Of a stretch of 34,692 bases of DNA, positions 23,394-32,255 are shown in pieces. How positions within the stretch are numbered: the first letter of the stretch is position 1; every line of letters begins with the position of its first letter. This stretch comes from Caldithrix abyssi (GTDB lineage Bacteria > Calditrichota > Calditrichia > Calditrichales > Calditrichaceae): positions 1 through 34,692 of the forward strand of contig DRQG01000060.1 of assembly GCA_011369465.1 (NCBI GenBank). Reading direction: 5' to 3'. The notes under the pieces were generated by a model. It made no database searches, was not told where the DNA came from, and saw only the letters and a program-made list of their open reading frames with translations. The translations under genes and the position numbers were made by a program.

Positions 23394-25274
23394 TTAAATG
23401 CTCATCTTTTTCATCCAGTTCTTTTCCAGAACAAAATCAAAAATAACTCTGGTTACCACTATGGCCGTGAACATACTGGCCAAAATACCGATCATCAGCG
23501 TTAAGGCAAAACCTTGTATGGGCCCGGAACCGTATGTGTATAATACAAAACCGGCGATAAAGGTGGTCACATTAGCATCAAGGATGGTACGGAAAGCGCT
23601 GCTGTACCCATCGTCAATGGAAGCGCGCACTGTTTTACCACGCCTGAGCTCCTCACGAATACGCTCAAAAATAAGTACGTTGGCGTCCACCGCCATACCG
23701 ATGGTCAGGATGATTCCGGCGATGCCCGGCAGCGTTAAGGATGCGTGGAAATATGCCATAACAGCCATAATGAATACTACATTCAGAACCAGAGCCAGAT
23801 CGGCGACGAGTCCTGAGAATTTATAATAAAATATCATAAATATAACGACCAGCGCCAAACCGAGCATGGCCGAATAGGAACCGGAGATAATTGAATCAAG
23901 ACCAAGCGAAGGACCGACTGTCCGTTCTTCTATAATGCGAACCGGCGCCGGAAGCGCACCGGCCTTTAAAACGATAGCCACGTCTTTGGCCTCTTCCATA
24001 GTATCCAAACCGGTAATGCGCGCCCGGCCGTTGCTAATCTTCACTTTTAGTTCCGGTGCAAGAAAAACCTTGTTATCCAAAACAATGGCTAACCGTTTTC
24101 CGATATTTGCACCAGTTACCCGGGCAAAGGTACGCGCGCCTTCATCATTCAATGTTAAAGAGACTTCATATTTACCAATGGATGAAGGATCGTTCATACT
24201 TCCCGGCTGAGGCGAGGCGTCGGTAATGGTATTTCCGGCCAGTTCCACATGTTTGTTGACCAGATAAACCTGGTAGTACTTGCCATTCACAACCGGCTTG
24301 GAACCCCACAAGTACTCTGCGTTACCGGCTTCCTGAGCAATAATCTTTTTAACTTCGGGTAATTCCAGTATTTTTTTGAATTTGGCTTCTTTTTCCACCG
24401 GCACCAACAGGGTTTGCCGGTCACGCGGGTCGAGGAAAAAGAGATTTTCCTCAAATAAAGAAACAGTCGTATCGGACTCGGCTACAGTGGTTTCTCCCTG
24501 GTCAGTGGTGTCGATACCGAACATTTCTTCCAGTTCGGTTGTTGATGTATCTTTGTCGGCAGCTTTTTCCTCTTTTACGGTATCGATGGGTGAAATTTTA
24601 CTCATTATGTAGTTATTCAATTTTTCCGCTACCTGGTTGGCAACAATGTTATCCTTAAGCAGCTTAAATTCCAGTAAGGCTGTTTTACCTATTAACTGGC
24701 GTACCCGGGTTGGGTTGGTTACGCCGGCCAGCTCTACAATAATGCGCCGTTCACCCTGCTTTTGGATGATCGGTTCGGACACACCGAATTCATCCACGCG
24801 GTTGGTCAAAATTTCTTTAGAACGATCCACCGCTTCCGTTGTTTGGTCCCTGAGGAATGCCAGCACATCGTCTTCCGTGCGACGTTCCGCGGATGAATAA
24901 TAGCGGGTGATTTTTACATTTTGCTCGTTTAATTTGCGATTAAAAACAGCAATAAAATCTTCGTCCGTTTTTTCCACTTCCCGATCAGCCTCTTCCAGGG
25001 CCTTGTAAAAGGCGTCGTTCTTATTTTTAGCCAGCTTATCCAACAGCTCTTTAATATCCACTTCCAGAACCACATGCATACCGCCCTGCAAATCCAAACC
25101 AAGATTCAGGGCTTTAGCCTTCAGGGCGAAAAACTCTTTCTGGTTTTCAACACGCATTTTTTCCTTTTCTTGCTCGCTCATCTGACTTAATTTATACGTA
25201 GGATACAGCAGATAAATGGCGATAAGAAGGACTGCAAATATCAAAATGAATTTGGTCGTTGTCTTCGATTTCAT
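23394..25274 (-). CDS. secD: Protein translocase subunit SecD
   Basis: This 626-residue RND-family subunit of the Sec accessory complex has an N-terminal membrane helix, then LNLGLDLQGGMHVVLEVD, the large periplasmic domain, and six C-terminal helices with GIILTIGMAVDANVLIFERIREEL. A polar, Thr/Asp/Glu-rich stretch near residues 230-275 (KEEKAADKDTSTTELEEMFG and beyond) looks like a flexible insertion in the periplasmic domain and is probably lineage-specific. An AGGAGG lies about 15 bases before the ATG and a closer GAGG is also present. It is the first gene of secD-secF-STAS, with a promoter at 25334-25369. Confidence 0.96.
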   Translation of the reverse strand: MKSKTTTKFILIFAVLLIAIYLLYPTYKLSQMSEQEKEKMRVENQKEFFALKAKALNLGLDLQGGMHVVLEVDIKELLDKLAKNKNDAFYKALEEADREVEKTDEDFIAVFNRKLNEQNVKITRYYSSAERRTEDDVLAFLRDQTTEAVDRSKEILTNRVDEFGVSEPIIQKQGERRIIVELAGVTNPTRVRQLIGKTALLEFKLLKDNIVANQVAEKLNNYIMSKISPIDTVKEEKAADKDTSTTELEEMFGIDTTDQGETTVAESDTTVSLFEENLFFLDPRDRQTLLVPVEKEAKFKKILELPEVKKIIAQEAGNAEYLWGSKPVVNGKYYQVYLVNKHVELAGNTITDASPQPGSMNDPSSIGKYEVSLTLNDEGARTFARVTGANIGKRLAIVLDNKVFLAPELKVKISNGRARITGLDTMEEAKDVAIVLKAGALPAPVRIIEERTVGPSLGLDSIISGSYSAMLGLALVVIFMIFYYKFSGLVADLALVLNVVFIMAVMAYFHASLTLPGIAGIILTIGMAVDANVLIFERIREELRRGKTVRASIDDGYSSAFRTILDANVTTFIAGFVLYTYGSGPIQGFALTLMIGILASMFTAIVVTRVIFDFVLEKNWMKKMSI

Positions 25275-25333
25275 TATAGTCGCCTCTTCCTCCTGATTAA
25301 TAACAATTTCATCTGTTGAGATAATTATATAAA

Positions 25334-25369
25334 AGTTTATAATTTATGTTTACTGCATTTTAAAGTCAA
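25334..25369 (-). promoter_or_regulatory. Promoter of secD-secF-STAS
   Basis: On the minus strand TTGACT (25364-25369) and TAAATT (25341-25346) are separated by exactly 17 bases. The -35 box matches consensus at five of six positions and the -10 at four. Transcription would start near 25334, leaving a leader of about 60 bases. Confidence 0.6.
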
Positions 25370-25443
25370 TTAAATTTACAGCGTCTCCCGGCTGTGGTTA
25401 AAGATACGAAAAGCGTGGTATAACATAGAAAACAGGTGCTTCT

Positions 25444-27453
<2,010 letters not shown>

Positions 27454-27467
27454 CTATATTTTTTACC

Positions 27468-27503
27468 GCCTTAAAATTTAGCTTCGCATGGCTTCAGATA
27501 CAA
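27468..27503 (-). promoter_or_regulatory. Candidate promoter of ligA
   Basis: On the minus strand TTGTAT (27498-27503) and TAAATT (27475-27480) are separated by exactly 17 bases. The -10 box is identical to the one proposed for secD. Transcription would start near 27468, about 27 bases before the GTG start codon. Confidence 0.45.
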
Positions 27504-27589
27504 GCAGGAATACAGTTATTCGGGAACTAAATCAGACAGAGATTAATTTAAAGTATTCAAAGAAATTTCACTTTTTTTTACGGCTTTAA

Positions 27590-27625
27590 TTGAATGCGGG
27601 CGGTTAATTTATTAAAATGCAATTA
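27590..27625 (+). promoter_or_regulatory. Promoter of the lipoprotein pair
   Basis: TTGAAT (27590-27595) and TAAAAT (27613-27618) are separated by exactly 17 bases; the -10 matches consensus at five of six positions. Transcription would start near 27625. This places the first in-frame ATG (27617) inside the -10 box and supports translation from the ATG at 27638. The region between this promoter and that of ligA is the divergence point of the window. Confidence 0.55.
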
Positions 27626-27637
27626 ATGTGGATTTAC

Positions 27638-28267
27638 ATGAAACACATAAGAAAAATAGTTTTTCTATCGATCTTAACCTTTACGTATTGTACAAATCCG
27701 TTCAGCGTTCGCGACGTCGAGGAACCGGGGTTTGGATCCGATTGGGTGCGTTATGCTCCGGCTACTTCGCCGGACAGCGTGATGTATAATTTTCGGCTGG
27801 CCATAGCCAATAAAAATGTAGAAGAATATATGAGGACATTTGTTGACCCCTTGAAAGCCGACGCCCATCAATATCGTTTTGTTCCCGATCCGTATTACAC
27901 CAACGATTTTCCTACCGCCTGGACATTGGATGATGAGCGTAACTTTTTCAGTCAGTTAGTGCAATCGGATAAACAAGACTACCCAAAACTACGGCTCGAT
28001 TTTTTAACCCCGCTGGTTTTAACCGGAATCACACCGATTTCTGTGGACGATTCCGTTGAAAGCAATAACCTGGAATATACCCTTCAGGTTGATTACGGTG
28101 ATTCATCGGAAGTTTATACAGGCATTGCTCGTTTCAAACTGTACCATTCCAAATCGGCACCGCCGGAGACCTGGCACATATATTACTGGCAGGATAACGC
28201 TGTGGAACAAAACCATGATAAAACATGGACATATTTAAAACGTTTCATCTTTAACCCGTCGTTCTGA
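27638..28267 (+). CDS. Hypothetical lipoprotein, first of a tandem pair
   Basis: From the ATG at 27638 the protein has 209 residues; an ATG at 27617 is in frame but lies within the proposed -10 box. Residues 1-18 form a lipoprotein signal peptide with lipobox FTYC and C18, followed by TNPF. The mature part has a predicted alpha-beta layout (SVMYNFRLAIANKNVEEYMRTF) resembling NTF2/SnoaL-like lipoproteins, but no family is certain. There are no catalytic motifs. It overlaps the next lipoprotein gene by one base (TGATG), so both should be made in fixed proportion. It is presumably attached to a membrane facing the periplasm. Confidence 0.8.
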   Translation: MKHIRKIVFLSILTFTYCTNPFSVRDVEEPGFGSDWVRYAPATSPDSVMYNFRLAIANKNVEEYMRTFVDPLKADAHQYRFVPDPYYTNDFPTAWTLDDERNFFSQLVQSDKQDYPKLRLDFLTPLVLTGITPISVDDSVESNNLEYTLQVDYGDSSEVYTGIARFKLYHSKSAPPETWHIYYWQDNAVEQNHDKTWTYLKRFIFNPSF

Positions 28268-28806
28268 TGAAAACCATACTTCTACATTCTCTTTTTTTAC
28301 TGGTTTTTGTGGCTTTACTGCTGGAAGGATGCGTAAATCCGTTTGCCCCCGCGCTTACGGAGGCCGGGGGGAGTCACGAACTTATTTTAAGCGAGCAGGA
28401 TACGCCGGAAGGCGTCTTTGTCAATTTCAGCTATTCATACAATTTTAAGGATTCGCTGGTGTACAGCGATTTACTGGACAGCACGTTTCTGTTTATTTCA
28501 AAAAATTACGCCACAACACCCGTAACGGACTTAACCTGGGGCCGCGACGTGGATATCAAAACCACCGTTGGGCTGTTCCGGCATTTTCAGACCTTAAATT
28601 TAAAATGGGAAGCCACCATTTTTGAACGTTTTTTGGGAACGGACAGCAGCCGCAAAGAAATAAAAAAACGGTTTCAACTCACCTTTGACGGCGGACAGGA
28701 AATTCCCACCATCAATGGTGATGCCTTATTCATTTTAAAGAAAAAAACGCGTAACAAAAAACCCTTCTGGCAGATTACCCGCTGGGAAGATTTGTCCACA
28801 TTTTAG
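28267..28806 (+). CDS. Hypothetical lipoprotein, second of a tandem pair
   Basis: This 179-residue protein has a lipoprotein signal peptide, lipobox LEGC with C22, followed by VNPF, the same NPF motif as in its neighbour. The mature chain is rich in beta-prone stretches (VFVNFSYSYNFKDSLVYSDLL, FLFISK) and ends in RNKKPFWQITRWED. The family is not recognised and no catalytic site is visible. Its start codon overlaps the stop of the first lipoprotein gene. The shared NPF motif and size suggest that the two proteins are distant relatives or partners. A 100-base AT-rich spacer separates it from the PdxJ-like gene. Confidence 0.82.
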   Translation: MKTILLHSLFLLVFVALLLEGCVNPFAPALTEAGGSHELILSEQDTPEGVFVNFSYSYNFKDSLVYSDLLDSTFLFISKNYATTPVTDLTWGRDVDIKTTVGLFRHFQTLNLKWEATIFERFLGTDSSRKEIKKRFQLTFDGGQEIPTINGDALFILKKKTRNKKPFWQITRWEDLSTF

Positions 28807-28906
28807 TATTTTTTTAGGCAATCACTCAAATTTGTTTCTTATCATCCTATTTTTCAATATATTATAAAATTAATTTTTATCAGAAAAGGATATAAAGGGA
28901 GGTTGT

Positions 28907-29617
28907 ATGCATCGTTTTGCGCTCGATATTGATCCGGTTAGCTATGTACGAAATATGCTGGGTGGCGACACTCCTGATCCGGTACAGGCTGTTGTTTTGG
29001 CGGAATTAGGTGGAGCGGAAAGTATTGTGTGCTATTTGCGCGATGACCTGACCACAACCAGCGAAAGAGACCTGGCTCTTTACCGTCAGATCGTAAAAAC
29101 CTACCTCAATGTCCGCTCCAATATCACAGAAGAAAACATCCGTAAATTATTACGGGTAAAACCGGATATGATCACCTTTGTAACCCCGGCAGAGGTATCT
29201 GTGGTGGAACCCAACCCTTTGAATGTGGAGTTATATGAAAATCAATTACAAAACTATATTCCCGAATTGCGCTCAAACAATATTTTGAGCTCTGTTTTAA
29301 TCGACGCGGATATAGCCAAAGTAAAATTAGCCGGTAAATTGGAATTCGATTACATCGAAATTGACGCTACACCGCTAAGCGAAGCGCCGGATATGGATAC
29401 CGAGATGCAGTTTCTGAATCAAATTGAAGAAATCGCTATGGCAGCCAATAAGCTGGGTATGGGCGTCAACGTTTCCGGTAAAATCGGCTACGAAAATATC
29501 CGCGACATAGCCAATATCGCCTATTTGGAAGATATCGTTGTGGGTAAGCCTGTGCTCATACGTGCATTGGCCATCGGCTTTGAACAAGCCGTACGCGACA
29601 TTCTTACGTTGCTTTAA
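28907..29617 (+). CDS. PdxJ-like protein lacking the catalytic histidines
   Basis: The 236-residue chain aligns along its length with pyridoxine 5'-phosphate synthase (PdxJ, about 243 residues), a TIM barrel of vitamin B6 synthesis. The scaffold is conserved: PDPVQA at 23-28, AELGGAESIVCYLRDD, VLIDAD, and YENIRDIANI near the end. The active site is not: NIDH reads DIDP (His to P10), VHLREDRRHI reads CYLRDDLTTT (both His lost), NLEM reads NVRS (Glu to R70), NAGHG reads NVSGK, and NIGH reads VVGK. It is probably not a working PdxJ. It may bind a phosphate ligand or have another role. A GGGAGG ribosome binding site precedes the ATG. The downstream GH2-like gene starts 34 bases later. Confidence 0.8.
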   Translation: MHRFALDIDPVSYVRNMLGGDTPDPVQAVVLAELGGAESIVCYLRDDLTTTSERDLALYRQIVKTYLNVRSNITEENIRKLLRVKPDMITFVTPAEVSVVEPNPLNVELYENQLQNYIPELRSNNILSSVLIDADIAKVKLAGKLEFDYIEIDATPLSEAPDMDTEMQFLNQIEEIAMAANKLGMGVNVSGKIGYENIRDIANIAYLEDIVVGKPVLIRALAIGFEQAVRDILTLL

Positions 29618-29651
29618 TCGTTTTGTACCAATCTACTCCGAGTATATAAAT

Positions 29652-32195
29652 ATGCTTAATAACCGGAACGGTTTCATGCTCCATTGGGTAGGGCTGTTTT
29701 TAATCTGGCTGTTTCTACCTGTCAATGCAGTTAAGGCGCAGGACTCCGGCCTACCTGTATTGGTTCATTTTGAATCCGGGGCAACTCCCCCACCCTCTTA
29801 CTTACCTCTGAATATAAAACAAATTAAAGTGCAAGACTGGCAGGTCGAAACGGCTCCGGAACACTGGCGTTCCATTCGGCTGCCGTTTTATACGGAATAT
29901 CCCCGGCCCAAAATTCACCTTAAGGGTCGATTCCTTTATAAAAACAGCGCACACGATTCCCGGCTGATTCTGTACAGCGGCGGGATACACGGATTTGCCG
30001 AAATAAAAATCAACGGTTCGCTGATTGCTCAACAGAATTTTAACTATCTTCCTTTTGAAATTGCCATTAACAAAGATGCTCTGACCGAGGGCGTCAATGA
30101 GATTGAAATACATTTACGGGCTCCGGAAAAATTAGAAGAAGGATTTCCTGTTTTGCCCAAAATATATGCGGAGCAGCGCGTTTTCGGTCTTTTGCGACCG
30201 CTCTTTTTTTACCCCCAATCAACCGCTTCTCTCTCCGGGCTTAAGGTGAGGTTGCAAAATTTTGCCGGGTCCAAAGCCGAAATAGCCTACCGTTACCGTT
30301 TCGACCTTCCTGCTGAGGTTAAAGCAAAAGCCAAACTAATTAAGGCGGAAGAATGGTTTCTTAACGAAAACAACAAAGTAGTTTTTCACAGCATTAAGTT
30401 TATACCGGCAGGTCGGAATTTTCGTGAAAATACCTTTTCGCTGGATACAAGTTATGTATGGTCTGTTCAAAGACCTGTACGTCTTAAACTGAAAATTGTT
30501 CTAAGCACGGATCGATCTGCTCTGTTGTCTCAAACTTATCGGATTGCAGCACGAACAGTTCAATATCGCAACAACGCATTGCATCTGAACGGTCAACGGC
30601 TCACTATTCGTGGTGTGAATTATCACCAAAATATCGGTTCTTACCGCAATAAGGGCTATTATGATATGGTAAAGGCCGATTTTTCCGCATTGAAAGAGGC
30701 CGGATTTAACGCCGTGCGTTTTCCACATTATCTACCCGACCCTTCATCGGTAGGAATAGCGGATTCGCTTGGATTGCTGTTATTTTGCGAAATACCCGTA
30801 TGGCAATACCCGGCTGCGTTATTATCTGAGCCTGCCGTCCAAAAACAAATGAAAAACATTCTTTTAAATTTTGAACGGTATTATGGTTTAAGTCCCGCCG
30901 TTACCGCTTTTTCTTTGGGCCAGGAACTTCCGCTGCATAAGAGCCGCATATTGCGCCGGTTTATTGTGCTTCACAGTCTGGCTAAGGAGAATATCTCCGT
31001 ACCTACCTATCTTTCACCGATTCCAGACCGTGAATTACCGTTGCGGGAGGCCAGCGATTTTTATATTTATGATGCTTATCATCCCATTCTGACCGAAAGC
31101 AAATTCTTTTTACAACACAAACTGTTCAACCTGATTGGAAAACTTGGTGTTCTCTACTCTCCCGCATTTCTTAATGCCGCAGAAGAAGCAAATTCTGATA
31201 TGCGTATGAGGATGCTTCGTTCTGAAGTTGGTTTATTAAATGAGATACCCAATTTACAGGGGGGCTTTATCCAGAGCTTTAATGACTGGAAACCGGTACG
31301 TTCCAGCTTAATTACCAAAATAACCGATTCCGGAGCCATCATGCCCGACGGTTTATTTACTTACGGGCATCGCGCCAAATACCGTATAAATGAATTGCGG
31401 GATATATGGAAGACGAAAGACAGCATTATTACAAAGGAAAAGAGGATGCGCTCCAACTTTTTCTCGATTGCGGTGTTTTTTGCCTCAATCGTCTTTTTTC
31501 TTATGTACAGACGAAGGAGACGGCTAAGTGATAATATTAAACGTTCGCTTCGGCATCCTTACGGATTTTACATAGATTTACGTGAACGCCGCACCATACC
31601 GGTGTATGATTCTTTTATATTGGGCATCTTCATTTCATTTATTTTAGCGATTACCGTATCGTCGATTGTGTATTATTACCATTTTACCGGTACCTTTCAG
31701 GAAATATGCGCCGTTTTGTTTGTTAATTCGAGGATATATGAGACCGTTTTGTCTGTTTGTAATACGCCTTATCAGCTTGTAATTGTATTTTTTATACCCA
31801 TTCTCATTTTTCCGTTTGCTCTAAGTCTGATACTTAAAACCGTTTCCTTATTTACGCACACATCCATACGGATTCGCCAGTTTTTGGCCATAAGCTACTG
31901 GTCGGGTTCGCCTTTGCTCTTTATGATCCCTCTGGCGCTTATTGCCTACCATTGGCTGGTTTATCTGGATATGAAGATATATCTTTTGGTTTTTGTTGCG
32001 GTATTTATTATTTGGATTAACTGGCGTCTTATTTATAGCATCCGTATCTTTTTTCACGGTAAATCTTTTACTATTTTGCTCGTATTGCTATTGTCTTACA
32101 CAGTTCCTTTCCTTATCTTAGGAGCTGTTTTTAAACCATTTCCCTATTGGTTCAATTATCTGATATTTCTGGCTGAAATGCACAGTTTGTATTAA
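29652..32195 (+). CDS. GH2-like secreted domain fused to a multi-helix membrane domain
   Basis: From the ATG at 29652 the protein has 847 residues; another ATG at 29676 is possible, and neither has a strong ribosome binding site. It begins with a signal peptide (VGLFLIWLFLPVNAVKA). A jelly-roll and Ig-like part (about 40-330) leads into a GH2-type TIM barrel: RGVNYHQ, LKEAGFNAVRFPHYL, SLGQE with E425 at the acid/base position, and GGFIQSFNDW at 537-546. Typical GH2 enzymes have SLGNE and a nucleophile Glu in a kPxxxSEyG strand; here that strand reads GKLGVLYSPAFL with no Glu. After about residue 610 come one helix, a cytoplasmic basic loop and four or five further helices resembling Yip1-type domains. 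It is likely inactive or altered as a glycosidase. Confidence 0.72.
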   Translation: MLNNRNGFMLHWVGLFLIWLFLPVNAVKAQDSGLPVLVHFESGATPPPSYLPLNIKQIKVQDWQVETAPEHWRSIRLPFYTEYPRPKIHLKGRFLYKNSAHDSRLILYSGGIHGFAEIKINGSLIAQQNFNYLPFEIAINKDALTEGVNEIEIHLRAPEKLEEGFPVLPKIYAEQRVFGLLRPLFFYPQSTASLSGLKVRLQNFAGSKAEIAYRYRFDLPAEVKAKAKLIKAEEWFLNENNKVVFHSIKFIPAGRNFRENTFSLDTSYVWSVQRPVRLKLKIVLSTDRSALLSQTYRIAARTVQYRNNALHLNGQRLTIRGVNYHQNIGSYRNKGYYDMVKADFSALKEAGFNAVRFPHYLPDPSSVGIADSLGLLLFCEIPVWQYPAALLSEPAVQKQMKNILLNFERYYGLSPAVTAFSLGQELPLHKSRILRRFIVLHSLAKENISVPTYLSPIPDRELPLREASDFYIYDAYHPILTESKFFLQHKLFNLIGKLGVLYSPAFLNAAEEANSDMRMRMLRSEVGLLNEIPNLQGGFIQSFNDWKPVRSSLITKITDSGAIMPDGLFTYGHRAKYRINELRDIWKTKDSIITKEKRMRSNFFSIAVFFASIVFFLMYRRRRRLSDNIKRSLRHPYGFYIDLRERRTIPVYDSFILGIFISFILAITVSSIVYYYHFTGTFQEICAVLFVNSRIYETVLSVCNTPYQLVIVFFIPILIFPFALSLILKTVSLFTHTSIRIRQFLAISYWSGSPLLFMIPLALIAYHWLVYLDMKIYLLVFVAVFIIWINWRLIYSIRIFFHGKSFTILLVLLLSYTVPFLILGAVFKPFPYWFNYLIFLAEMHSLY

Positions 32196-32255
32196 ATATC
32201 AGGGATTTCAACTGACTAAATTTTATGGAATTACGCCAAACAATTATGGAGAATA

